Origin: Aegilops tauschii subsp. strangulata
Taxonomy: Eukaryota; Streptophyta; Magnoliopsida; Poales; Poaceae
Direction: 5' to 3'
Length of the DNA stretch: 64,000 nucleotides
NCBI RefSeq assembly: GCF_002575655.3
Contig: NC_053041.3
Location: 376,137,054 to 376,201,053 of the forward strand
This document shows, one piece after another, positions 48,001 to 60,420 of this stretch; the first letter of the stretch is position 1, and the number at the start of each line of letters is the position of its first letter. The translations under genes and the position numbers were made by a program. The notes under the pieces were generated by a model. The model saw only the letters and a list, made by a program, of their open reading frames with translations. It did not search any database and was not told the origin of the DNA.

Positions 48001-49008
48001 ACAAGAAAGTGAGTGGGAGCTCTGTAGCATTTCTCATATTATATGTGGATGACATACTGTTGATGGGAAATGATATAGAATTCTTGGGAAGCATAAAGGC
48101 CTACTTGAACAAGTGTTTTTCAATGAAGGACCTTGGAGAAGCTGCTTATATATTAGGCATCAAGATCTATAGAGATAGATCAAGACGCCTCATTGGTCTT
48201 TCACAAGATATTGAAGAAGTTCAATATGGATCAGTCCAAGAAGGGGTTCTTGCCTGTATTGCAAGGTGTGCAATTGAGCACGGCTCAATGCCCGACCACG
48301 GCAGAAGATAGAGAAAAGATGAGTGTCATCCCCTATGCCTCGGCCATAGGGTCTATTATGTATGCCATGCTGTGTACCATACCTGATGTAAACCTTGCCG
48401 TAAGTTTGGTAGGAAGGTACCAAAGTAATCCCGGCATGGAACACTGGACAACGGTCAAGAATATCCTGAAGTACCTGAAGAGGACTAAGGATATGTTTCT
48501 CGTTTATGGAGGTGACGAAGAGCTCGTCGTAAAGGGTTACGTCGATGCTAGCTTCGACACAGATCTGGATGACTCTAAGTCACAAACCGGATACGTGTAT
48601 ATTTTGAATGGTGGGGCAGTAAGCTGGTGCAGTTGCAAGCAAAGCGTTGTGGCGGGATCTACATGTGAAGCGGAATACATGGCGGCCTCAGAGGCAGCAC
48701 AAGAAGCAATCTGGGTGAAGGAGTTCATTACCGACCTAGGAGTTATTCCCAATGCGTCGGGCCCGATGACTCTCTTCTGTGACAACACTGGAGCTATTGC
48801 CCTTGCCAAGGAGCCCAGGTTTCACAGGAAGACCAGGCATATCATGCGTCGCTTCAACTCCATTCGTGAAATTGTTCAAAATGGAGACATAGATATTTGT
48901 AAAGTACATACGGACCTGAATGTAGCAGATCCGTTGACTAAACCTCTCCCTAGAGCAAAACATGATCAACACCAGAACTCTATGGGTGTTCGATTCATCA
49001 CAATGTAA
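45081..49008 (+). pseudogene. Angela (plus) gag-pol
   Basis: Starts MAHVALNFNAFLEKTKLKDD at 45081. Gag, CCHC knuckle (about 45835), protease WVFDTGAVAHIC (about 45975), integrase zinc finger and first catalytic Asp (HTDVCCPM) lie in one 568-residue frame. Lesions: one base lost near 46753 just before the second integrase Asp, 29 bp lost at 47079/47080, TAA at 47505-47507, 17 bp lost near 48205. RT keeps YVDDILLMG (about 48045). RNase H runs to 49008 ending MGVRFITM. Both deletions are flanked by short direct repeats (gc and acaa) when compared with the minus copy. Confidence 0.95.
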
Positions 49009-49027
49009 CTAGATTATTGACTCTTGT

Positions 49028-49040
49028 GCAAGTGGGAGAC
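49028..49040 (+). promoter_or_regulatory. Angela (plus) polypurine tract
   Basis: gcaagtgggagac immediately before the second LTR. Confidence 0.8.
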
Positions 49041-50777
49041 TATTGGAAATATGCCCTAGAGGCAATAATAAAATGGTTATTATTATATTTCCTTGTTCAT
49101 GATAATTGTCTATTGTTCATGCTATAATTGTGTTATCCGGAAATCGTAATACATGTGTGAATACATAGACCACAACATGTCCCTAGTGAGCCTCTAGTTG
49201 ACTAGCTCGTTGATCAACAGATAGTCATGGTTTCCTGACTATGGACATTGGATGTCATTGATAACGGGATCACATCATTAGGAGAATGATGTGATGGACA
49301 AGACCCAATCCTAAGCATAGCACAAAGATCGTGTAGTTCGTTTGCTAGAGCTTTTCCAAATGTCAAGTATCATTTCCTTAGACCATGAGATTGTGCAACT
49401 CCCAGATACCATAGGAGTGCTTTGGGTGTGCCAAACGTCACAACGTAACTGGGTGGCTATAAAGGTGCACTACGGGTATCTCCGAAAGTGTCTGTTGGGT
49501 TGGCACGAATCGAGACTGGGATTTGTCACTCCGTATGACGGAGAGGTATCTCTGGGCCCACTCGGTAATGCATCATCATAATGAGCTCAATGTGACCAAG
49601 TGTTTGGTCACGGGATCATGCATTACGGTACGAGTAAAGTGACTTGCCGGTAACGAGATTGAACAAGGTATTGGGATACCGGCGATCGAATCTCGGGCAA
49701 GTAACGTACCGATTGACAAAGGGAATTGTATACGAGATTGATTGAATCCTCGACATCGTGGTTCATCCGATGAGATCATCGTGGAACATGTGGGAGCCAA
49801 CATGGGTATCCAGATCCCGCTGTTGGTTATTGACCGGAGAGTCGTCTCGGTCATGTCTGCATGTCTCCCGAACCCGTAGGGTCTACACACTTAAGGTTCG
49901 GTGACGCTAGAGTTGTAGAGATATTAGTATGCGGTTAACCGAAAGTTGTTCGGAGTCCCAGATGAGATCTCGGACGTCACGAGGAGTTCCGGAATGGTCC
50001 GGAGGTAAAGATTTATATATGGGAAGTCCTATTTTGGCCACCGGAAAATGTTCGGGATTTTTCGGTATTGTACCGGGAAGGTTCTAGAAGGTTCCGAAGT
50101 GGGGCCCACCTGCATGGGGGGACCCAGATGAACGTGGGTAGTGGGGGCAAGGCCCCACACCCCTGGTCAAGGCGCACCAAGATCCCACCTTAGAAGGAAT
50201 AAGATCATATCCCGAAGGGATAAGATGAAGATCCCTAAAAAGGGGGATAACAATCGGTGGGGAAGGGAAATGATGGGATTTCTTTCCCCCACCTTTGCCA
50301 ACGCCCCAATGGACTTGGAGGGCAAGAAACCATCCCCCTCCACCCCTATATATAGTGGGGAGGCGCATGGGAGCAGCACCCCAAGCCCCTGGCGCCTCCC
50401 TCTCCCTCCCGTGACACCTCTCCCTCTCGCTGAGCTTGGCGAAGCCCTGCCGAGATCCCCGCTGCTTCCACCACCACGCCGTCGTGCTGCTGGATCTCCA
50501 TCAACCTCTCCCTCTCCCTTGCTGGATCAAGAAGGAGGAGACGTCTTCCCCAATCGTACGTGTGTTGAACGCGGAGGTGACGTCCGTTCGGCGCTCGGTC
50601 ATCGGTGATTTGGATCACGATGAGTACGACTCCATCAACCCCGTTCACTTGAACGCTTCCGCTCGCGATCTACAAGGGTATGTAGATGCACTCTTTTCCC
50701 TCTCGTTGCTAGAAGACTACATAGATTGTTCTTGGTGATGCGTAGAAATTTTTTAATTTCTGCAACGATCTCCAACA
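49041..50777 (+). mobile_element. Angela (plus) second LTR
   Basis: Begins TATTGGAAATATGCCC, so the terminal TG has become TA, and ends ACGATCTCCAACA. It is followed by a primer site and leader, unlike a normal 3' LTR. Confidence 0.95.
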
Positions 50778-51603
50778 GTGGCATCATGAGCTAGGTCTAT
50801 GCGTAGTTTCTATGCACGAGTAGAACACAAACTTGTTGTGGGCGTAGATGTTGTCAATTTTCTTGCCACTACTAGTCTTATCTTGATTCGGCGGCATCGT
50901 GGGATGAAGCGGCCCGGACCGACCTTACACGTACGCTTACGTGAGACAGGTTCCACCGATTGACATGCACTAGTTGCATAAGGTGGCTAGCGGGTGTCTG
51001 TCTCTCCCACTTTAGTCGGATCGGATTCGATGAAAAGGGTCCTTATGAAGGGTAAATAGAAATTGGCATATCACGTTGTGGTTTTACGTAGGTAAGAAAC
51101 GTTCTTGCTAGAAACCTATAGGAGCCACGTAAAAACATGCAACAACAATTAGAGGACGTCTAACTTGTTTTTGCAGCATATGCCTTGTGATGTGATATGG
51201 CCAAAAGGATGTGATGAATGAGATATATGTGATGTATGAGATTGATCATGTTCTTGTAATAGGAATCACGACTTGCATGTCGATGAGTATGACAACCGAC
51301 AGGAGCCATAGGAGTTGTCTTTATTTTTTGTATGACCTCCGAGTCATTGAATAACGCCATGTAAATTACTTTACTTTATTCCTAAACACGTTAGCCATAG
51401 AAGTAGAAGTAATCGTTGGTGTGACAACTTCATGAAGACACGATGATGGAGATCATGGTGTCATGCCGGTGACGAAGATGATCATGGCGCCCCGAAGATG
51501 GAGATCAAAAGGAGCAAAATGATATTGGCCATATCATGTCACTATTTGATTGCATGTGATGTTTATCATGTTTTACATCTTATTTGCTTAGAACGACGGT
51601 AGC
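50778..51603 (+). mobile_element. Second, truncated copy of Angela leader
   Basis: Aligns with 43788-44624 with about 11 substitutions by eye and one 15-bp length difference. It stops at acgacggtagc, where the array sequence begins with the shared bases agc. Confidence 0.93.
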
Positions 51604-51668
51604 CTAGCACTCTGCCCATTCGATGTGCTCATGTCACTATTTGTGATGTATGAGATTTATCATGTTTT
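51601..51668. other. Patchwork filler junction
   Basis: Composed of short copies of nearby sequence: agcctagcactctg...ctcatgt from the array block, catgtcactatttg and tgtgatgtatgagatt from the Angela leader, then tcatgttttt into the array block. Shared bases stand at each switch (agc, tcatgt, tg). This is the signature of end joining with template switching. Confidence 0.75.
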
Positions 51669-53075
51669 TGTCCAGACTACTCTGTCTTCCTCCCTCTGTT
51701 TGACCAGCCTAGCACTCTGCTCATTCGATGTGCTCATGTTTACTGCCGCACAACCTCGGCGAGGACTGGAGGAGGAGTTCCACGCCTGGGTCAGGCACGT
51801 CACCGACGACCACCCCGGCAGCGAGGAGGGGGGATAAGGGCGCGTCCGAGCCCAACGGCACCCCACCATCGGGTCGGCCAACGGCCGCTTTGGCCAGTAC
51901 CTCAAGATGTACATGGGCAAGGTAAATCCCATTTAATTTGTGCATCTTCAGATCTGCTATCGACACGGTTATGCTATTCCCTTTTATTGGACTCTACTTC
52001 GTGTGTTTAGTTTCTCAATTTGGCTATTGACAGATTAGCAAATTATAGGATCGAGACGAGGGTTCTAGAGGGGGTGATTAGACCCTTAATAAGTAAACGT
52101 AGTAGATTTTAAGATTCTTCAAGTTAAGGTTGAGTTTAGCACATATTAAAGGGCACACAATACATTTTACACAAGCATAGCAAGAGTATAGGCAGCGGAA
52201 AGAGTAAAGCATGCAAGTGCAAGAATGTAAAAGAGATGGAAATTGGAATGAGCAAACGCAATGGAGACGTGGGGATTTTTGGCGTGTTTTCGATAGGTGG
52301 TGCTATCATATGTCCACGTTGATGGAGACTTCAACTCATGAAGAGTAACGGTTGCACGAGTCCACGGAGGGCTCCACACACGAAGGGTCCACGAAGAAGC
52401 AACCTTTTCTATTCCACCAGGGCTTACATCCATGAAGGACTAGCCTCACTAAGGTAGATCTTCACGAAGTAGGCGATCTCATTGCCCTTACAAACTCCTT
52501 GGTTCAACTCCACATGATCTTGGAGGTTCCCAAGCGACACCTGACCAATCTAGGAGACATCACTCTTCAAAAGGTAATAGATGTTGTGTTGGTGATGAAA
52601 TCCTTGCTCCTGTGCTTCAAATGATAGTCTCCTCAATACTCTCTCTCTCTCCCTCTCCATCTCTCTCACAGATTTGGCTTGGGGTAGGAGAAGGATTGGA
52701 GTGGAAAGCAACTTGAAGAGGATAGAAATCAAGGTTCAAATGGTAGGATTGAAATGTCTTGATCTCAACACATGAGCAGGTGGTTCTCTCTCAGAAAATG
52801 AATGGTGAAAGTTGTGGTTTATTCTGATGGGTCTCTTACTGGGTAAGAGGGGCTGGAGAGGGTACAAATAGCCTAAATATGAAATCCAACCGTTACACAC
52901 TTTTGATCAAACTCGGTGGCACTGACTGGAATTCTCGGTGAGACCGACCTATGCAAAAGATATGAATGTTGGGGATCTTGGCGGGACCGACTAGATCATC
53001 TCGGTGAGACCAAAGTGCAATGGCAAAGGCTGAACCACGTTTCGGTAATTCCGATAAGTTTCACACGGTGATTCC

Positions 53076-54596
53076 TAATATGTCCATTTTGCATCATGTT
53101 TACCTACTGTTATTTAGAAAGTTTTCATACATAATAATGCCTTTTGGAGTAATTCTAATGCCTTTTCTCTCATAATATGCAAGGTTCACACAAAGAGGGA
53201 GAATTCCGCCAGCTAGAAATCTGGACCTGAAAAAGCTACGTCCGGCCACCTATTCTGCAAAACATCAAATGAGCTGAAACTTCACGAGGAATTTTTATGG
53301 AATAAATAAGAAATACTGGAGCAAATAACTACCGGAGGGGGGCCACCTGGTGAGCACAAGACACCATGGCGTGCCTGGCCCCCCCAGGCGCGCCCTGGTG
53401 GGTTGAGCTTGGCCCAGCCAACCTCTGATGCCCATCTTCTGGTATATAAGTCATTTTGACCTAGAAAGAATAAGGGGAGGACTTTCGGGATGGAGCACCG
53501 CCGTCTCGAGGCGGAACTTGGGCAGGAGCACTTTTGACCTCCGGAGGAGTGATTCCGCCGGGGGAACTTCCCTCCCAGAGGGGGGAAATGGTCGTCATCA
53601 TCATCACCAACAACTCACCCATCTTGGGGAGGGCAATCTCCATCAACATCTTCAACAACACCATCTCATCTCAAACCCTAGTTCATCTCTTGTGTTCAAT
53701 CTTTGTACCAGAACTATAGATTGGTGCTTGTGGGTGACTAGTAGTGTTGATTACATCTTGTAGTTGATTACTATATGGTTTATTAGGTGGAAGATTATAT
53801 GTTCAGATCCAATATTCTATTTAATACCCCTATGATCTTGAGCATGATTATCATTTGTGAGAAGTTACTTTTGTTCTTGAGGTCACGGGAGAAATCTTGT
53901 TGCAAGTAATCATGTGAACTTGATATGTGTTCGATGTTTTGATAGTATGTATGTTGTGATTCCCTTAGTGGTTTCATGTGAACGTCGAGTACATGACACT
54001 TCACCATATTTGGGCCTAAGGGAATGCATTGTGGGGTAGTAATTAGATGATGGGTTGCGAGAGTGATAGAAGCTTAGACCCTAGTTTATGCACTATTTCG
54101 TAAGGGACCAATTGGATCCAAAAGTTTAATGCTATAGTTAGAATTTATTCTTAATACTTTTCTCGTAGTTGCGGATGCTTGCGAGGGGGTTAATCATAAG
54201 TAGGAGGTTTGTTCAAGTAAGAACAACACCTAAGCACCGATCCACCCACATATCAAATTATCAAAGTAGCGAACACGAATCAAACCAACATGATGAAAGC
54301 GACTAGATGAAATTCCCGTGTGCCCTCAAGAAAGCTTTGCTTATTATAAGAGACCGTTTTGGCCTGTCCTTTGCCTCAAAAGGATTGGGCCACCTTTCTG
54401 CACTTTTGTTACTATTACCGTTACTTGTTTGTTACAAATTATCTTGCTATCAAACTACTCTGTTACTTACAATTTCTGAACTTGCAGACATCACCTTGCT
54501 GAAAACCACTAGTCATTTCCTTCTGCTCCTCGTTGGGTTCGACACTCTCACTTACCAAAAAGGCTACAATTGATCCCATATACTTGTGGGTCATCA
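53076..54596 (+). mobile_element. Gypsy 5' LTR in unit 2
   Basis: Starts TAATATGTCCATTTTGCATC and ends GTGGGTCATCA (1521 bp). It shares with unit 3 the TA start and ggaaatggtcgtcatc, where unit 1 and G1 have ggaaatcatcg. Confidence 0.9.
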
Positions 54597-55243
54597 AGGC
54601 TCTTTTCTGGGGCTGTTGCTGCGGAGTGAAGCGCTCATGGTAAGGAAAAATTATTACTACGTGCTAAAATTTATTGTCACTTGTTACTATGGAGAACAAT
54701 CCTTTGATGGGTTTGTACGGGGTATCTTCACCTCGACCGGAACCACAATTAGTTACCCCTCAACCTACTGCACCTACTGAAAATATTGAATATGAAATTC
54801 CTTCGGGTATGATAGAACAACTGCGAGCTAATCCTTATGTCGGAGATGGAACCGAACATCCTGATATGCACTTGATATATGTGGAAGAAATTTGTGGATT
54901 ATTTAAGCTTGCAGGTTTACCCGGAGATGAAGTTAAGAAGAAGGTTTTCCCTTTATCTTTGAAGGGAAAAGCATTGGCATGGTATAGGCTATGCGATGAT
55001 ATTGGATCTGGGAACTGGAATCGATTGAAATTGGATTTTCACCAGAAAAGTTATCATATGCATCTAGTTCATCGTGATCGGAATTATATATATATAATTT
55101 TTGGCCTCATGAAGGAGAAATTATCACTCTAGCTTGGGGGAGGCTTAAGTCAATATTATATTCATGCCCCAATCATGAGCTCTCAAGAGAAATTATTATT
55201 CAGAATTGTTATGCTCGGCTTTATCATAATGATCGATCCATGT
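54597..55243 (+). pseudogene. Gypsy leader and gag start (unit 2)
   Basis: Frame 54674-55132 reads MENNPLMGLYGVSSPRPEPQ through the same capsid segment and ends after a short TA run (55085-55096). Truncated by the unit join. Confidence 0.8.
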
Positions 55244-58200
55244 CGTTGCTGGACCTAGGACTGTTGCTGCTGCTGCGCTTGCTGTTGAGCGGGCGGTCCG
55301 TATGAGCGCTCCCATTAGTGCAGCTTCTCTGTGCGCCTATTTGTCGTCGTCGTTGGTTGTCCCATGCTGGACTACACCGACTCCTCCGCTCCTGTACCTG
55401 CGCCGGAGAGATTTGTCGGCGTTCGTGCTCCATCCTTGGGGTTTTTGTCTAGACTACTCTGTCTGCCTCCCTCCGTTTGACCAGCCTAGCACTCTGCTCA
55501 TTTGATGTGCTCATGTTTATTGCCGCACCTCAGCGAGGACTGGAGGAGGAGTTCCACGCCTGGGTCAGGCACGTCACCAACGACCACCCCGACAGCGAGG
55601 AGGGGGGATAAGGGCGCGTCCGAGCCCAACGACACCCCACCATCGGGTCGCCCGACGGCCGCTTTGGCCAGTACCTCAAGATGTACATGGGCAAGGTAAA
55701 TCCCATTTAATTTGTGCATCTTCATATCTGCTATCGACACGGTTATGCTATTCCCTTTTATTGGACTCTACTTCGTGTGTTTAGTTTCTCAATTTGGCTA
55801 TTGACAGATTAGCAAATTATAGGATCGAGACGAGGGTTCTAGAGGGGGTGATTAGACCCTTAATAAGTAAATGTAGTAGATTTTAAGATTCTTCAAGTTA
55901 AGGTTGAGTTTAGCACATATTAAAGGGCACACAATACATTTTACACAAGCATAGCAAGAGTATAGGCAGCGGAAAGAGTAAAGCATGCAAGTGCAAGAAT
56001 GTAAAAGAGATAGAAATTGGAATGAGCAAACGCAATGGAGACGCGGGGATTTTTGGCGTGTTTTCGATAGGTGGTGCTATCGTATGTCCACGTTGATGGA
56101 GACTTCAACTCATGAAGAGTAACGGTTGCACGAGTCCACAGAGGGCTCCACACAAGAAGGGTCCACGAAGAAGCAACCTTTTCTATTCCACCAGGGCTTA
56201 TGTCCATGAAGGACTAGCCTCACTCGGGTAGATCTTCACGAAGTAGGCGATCTCATTGCCCTTACAAACTCCTTGGTTCAACTCCACATGATCTTGGAGG
56301 TTCCCAAGTGACACCTGACCAATCTAGGAGACATCACTCTTCAAAAGGTAATAGATGTTGTGTTGGTGATGAAATCCTTGCTCTTGTGCTTCAAATGATA
56401 GTCTCCTCAATACTCTCTCTCTCTCCCTCTCCCTCTCTGTCACAGATTTGGCTTGGGGTAGGAGAAGGATTGGAGTGGAAAGCAACTTGAAGAGGATAGA
56501 AATCAAGGTTCAAATGGTAGGAATGAAATCTCTTGATCTCAACACATGAGCAGGTGGTTCTCTCTCAGAAAATGAATGGTGAAAGTTGTGGTTTATTCTG
56601 ATGGGTCTCTTACTGGGTAAGAGGGGCTGGAGAGGGTACAAATAGCCTAAACATGAAATCCAACCGTTACACACTTTTGATCAAACTCGGTGGCACTGAC
56701 TGGAATTCTCGGTGAGACCGACCTATGCAAAAGATATGAATGTTGGGGATCTCGGCGGACCGACTAGATCATCTCGGTGAGACCAAAGTGCAATGGCATA
56801 GGCTGAACCACATTTCGGTAATTCCGATCAGTTTCACGCGGTGATTCCTAATACGTCCATTTTGCATCATGTTTACCTACTGTTATTTATAAAGTTTTTA
56901 TACATAATAATGCCTTTTTGGAGTAATTCTAATGCCTTTTCTCTCATAATATGCAAGGTTCACACAAAGAGGGAGAATTCCGGCAGCTGGAAATCTAGAC
57001 CTGAAAAAGCTACGTCAGGCTACCTATTCTAGAAAACTTCAAATGAGCTGAAACTTCACGAGGAATTTTTATGGAATAAATAAGAAATACTGGAGCAAAT
57101 AACTACCGGAGGGGGGCCACCTGGTGAGCACAAGACACCATGGCATGCCTGGCCCCCCAGGCGCGCCCTGGTTGGTTGAGCTTGGCCCAACCCACCTCTG
57201 ATGCCCATCTTCTGGTATATAAGTCATTTTGACCTAGAAATAATAAGGGGAGGACTTTCGGGATGGAGCACCGCCGTCTCGAGGCGGAACTTGGGCAGGA
57301 GCACTTTTGACCTCCGGAGGAGTGATTCCTCCGGGGGAACTTCCCTCCCAGAGGGGGGAAATGGTCGTCATCATCATCACCAACAACTCACCCATCTTGG
57401 GGAGGGCAATATCCATCAACATCTTCAACAACACCATCTCATCTCAAACCCTAGTTCATCTCTTGTGTTCAATCTTTGTACCAGAACTATAGATTGGTGC
57501 TTGTGGGTGACTAGTAGTGTTGATTACATCTTGTAGTTGATTACTATATGGTTTATTAGGTGGAAGATTATATGTTCAGATCCAATATTCTATTTAATAC
57601 CCCTCTGATCTTGAGCATGATTATCATTTGTGAGTAGTTACTTTTGTTCTTGAGGTCACGGGAGAAATCTTGTTGCAAGTAATCATGTGAACTTGATATG
57701 TGTTCGATGTTTTGATAGTATGTATGTTGTGATTCCCTTAGTGGTGTCATGTGAACGTCGACTACATGACACTTCACCATATTTGGGCCTAAGGGAATGC
57801 ATTGTGGGCTAGTAATTAGATGATGGGTTGCGAGAGAGATAGAAGCTTAGACCCTAGTTTATGCACTATTTCGTAAGGGACCAATTGGATCCAAAAGTTT
57901 AATGCTATAGTTAGAATTTATTCTTAATACTTTTCTCGTAGTTGCGGATGCTTGCGAGGGGGTTAATCATAAGTAGGAGGTTTGTTCAAGTAAGAACAAC
58001 ACCTAAGCACCGATCCACCCACATATCAAATTATCAAAGTAGCGGACATGAATCAAACCAGCATGATGAAAGCGACTAGATGAAATTCCCGTGTGCCCTC
58101 AAGAACGCTTTGCTTATTATAAGAGACCGTTTTGGCCTGTCCTTTGCCTCAAAAGGATTTGGCTACCTTCTGCACTTTTGTTACTATTACCGTTACTTGT

Positions 58201-59022
58201 TCGTTACAAATTATCTTGCTATCAAACTACTCTGTTACTTACAATTTCTGAACTTGCAGACATCACCTTGCTGAAAACCACTAGTCATTTCCTTCTACTC
58301 CTCGTTGGGTTTGACACTCTTACTTATCGAAAAGGCTACAATTGATCCCATATACTTGTGGGTCATCAAGGCTCTTTTCTGGGGCCATTGCCGGGGAGTG
58401 AAGCGCTCTTGGTAAGTGGAAATTGGTAAGGAAAAATTATTACTACGTGCTGAAATTTATTGTCACTTGTTACTATGGAGAACAATCCTTTGAGGGGTTT
58501 GTACGGGGTATCTTCGCCTCGACCGGGACCACAATTAGTTACCCCTCAACCTACTGCACCTACTGAATATTGAATATGAAATTCCTTCGGGTATGATAGA
58601 ACAACTGCTAGCTAATCCTTATGTAGGAGATGGAACCGAACATCCTGATATGCACTTGATATATGTGGAAGAAATTTGTGGATTATTTTAGCTTGCAGGT
58701 TTACCCGGAGATGAAGTTAAGAAGAAGGTTTTCCCTTTATCTTTGAAGGGAAAGCATTGGCATGGTATAGTCTATGCGATGATATTGGATCTTGGAACTG
58801 GAATCGATTGAAATTGGATTTTCACCCAAAAAATTATCCTATGCATCTAGTTCATCGTGATCGGAATTATATACATAATTTTTGGCCTCATGAAGGAGAA
58901 AGTATCACTCTAGCTTGGGGGAGGCTTAAGTCAATGTTATATTCATGCCCCAATCATGAGCTCTCAAGAGAAATTATTATTCAGAATTTTATGCTCGGCT
59001 TTATCATAATGATCGATCCATG
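55244..59022 (+). repeat. Array unit 3
   Basis: Exon-like block, Triticeae repeat, LTR (56849-58368) and Gypsy interior. Unlike units 1 and 2 the interior continues past the unit-join sequence (gatccatgctcgatac at 59013) into further Gypsy sequence, so 59022 is the right edge of the duplicated segment. Confidence 0.9.
56849..58368 (+). mobile_element. Gypsy 5' LTR in unit 3
   Basis: Starts TAATACGTCCATTTTGCATC and ends GTGGGTCATCA, 1520 bp. TATA-like ggtatataagtc near 57225. Confidence 0.9.
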
Positions 59023-60420
59023 CTCGATACTTCTTGTGTTGGTTCCTTTATGAAGAAGACTATTGAATTCCGATGGGATCTTTTAGGAAGAATTAAACGC
59101 AACTCTGAAGACTGGGAACTCGAAAAGGTAAAGAGTCAGGTATCAAGCTTAAGTATGATTGTGTTAAATCTTTTATGAATACCGATGCTTTTCAAAAGTT
59201 TAGCACTAAATATGGACTTGACTCTGAGATAGTAGCCTCGTTTTGTGATCTTTTGCTACTCATGTTGATCTCCCTAAGGAGAAGTGGTTTAAATATCACC
59301 CACCAATCAAAGAATAAATTAAAGAACCGGTAATAGCTAAAGATGAAACTATTATTTATAATGTTGATCCAGTTGTTCCTATTGCTTCTATTGAGAAACC
59401 ACCTTTCCCTGTTAGGATGAAGGAACATGCTAAAGTTTCAACTGTGGTCAACAAAAGTTATATTAGAACACCTAATCCAGCTGAACAAATCAAGGTAGAA
59501 CCTAGTGTTTCTATGGTTAAGGATCTCATAGAAGAAAATATAGAAGGGCATGTTATTTACTTATGTGATGAAGCTACTAGAATTACCAAACCCGATAAAA
59601 AGGACAAACATAGACCCGTTGTTGGCATGCCTATTGTCTCAGTTAAAATAGGAGATCACTGTTATCAAGGTTTATGTGACATAGGTGCTAGCGTGAGTGC
59701 TATTCCTTTTACCTTATATCAAGAAATTTTGAATGCCATAGCACCTGCTGAAATAGAAGACATAGATGTTACTATTGAACTTGCTAATAGAGACACCATC
59801 ACACCACTTGGGATTGTTAGAGATGTTGAAGTCTTGTGTGGGAAAATAAAACACCCTACTGATTTTCTTGTTCTTGGTTCCCCACAAGATGACTTTTGTC
59901 CCATTATCTTTGGTAGACCTTTCCTGAACACCGTTAATGCTAAAATAGATTGTGAGAAACAAATTGTTGGTGTCAGCTTTGGTGATGAGTCTCATGAGTT
60001 TAATTTTTTCAAGTTTAGTAGAAAACCTCATAAAAAAGAATTGCCTAATAAGGATGAAATTATTATTCTCGCTTCTATTGCTGTACCTCCTACTGATCCA
60101 TTAGAACAATATTTGCTAGACCATGAAAGTGATTTGCATATGCATGAAATAAATGAAATAGATAAGATTTTATCTGAACAACGTCCTTTGCTTAAACACA
60201 ATTTGCCCCTTGAAACTCTAGGAGGTCTTCCTCCACCTAAAAGTGATCCAGTCTTTTAATTAAAACAATTGCCAATCACTTTGAAATATGCTTATCTTGA
60301 TGATAATAAGATATATCCTGTTATTATTGGTGCTAACTTTCGGAACATGAAGAATAAAGATTATTGAAAGTTCTAAGGAAGCACCGAGCTGCTATTGGAT
60401 ATACTCTTGATGATCTTAAA
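58369..60420 (+). pseudogene. Gypsy gag, protease and RT start (unit 3 element)
   Basis: Gag from about 58474 is broken by small deletions near 58566 and 58751 and an in-frame stop near 58687. A long frame, 59417-60259, carries the protease: GLCDIGASVSAIP holds the catalytic Asp (residue 88), with DIGA in place of the usual D(T/S)GA. It ends at a TAA at 60257-60259 where relatives read on into RT. The next bases code for LKQLPITLKYAYLDD and, after a one-base loss and a second TAA (about 60358), for KHRAAIGYTLDDLK. The sequence then switches at 60420 to another LTR end. The remaining RT, RNase H and integrase are absent. Confidence 0.85.

Larger units (their letters stand above)
42051..51603 (+). 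mobile_element. Angela-group Copia with LTR-internal-LTR-internal structure
   Basis: LTR (42051-43787), full interior, LTR (49041-50777), then 826 bp that repeat the start of the interior (compare 43788-44624), ending at a filler junction. LTRs are equal in length (1737 bp) and differ at about 25 positions by eye. No right-hand target duplication is found. The left flank is gagtt. The composite suggests unequal recombination between tandem copies or insertion of a tandem cDNA, followed by deletion on the right. Confidence 0.93.
51669..55243 (+). repeat. Array unit 2, right part
   Basis: Same order as unit 1 from gtccagactactctg through the LTR to the unit join at 55243. It overlaps the left fragment (41938-42050) by about 110 bp instead of continuing it, so the two are not simple halves of one unit. 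Period to unit 3 is 3777 bp, measured at gtttttgtc (51664 and 55441). Confidence 0.9.
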
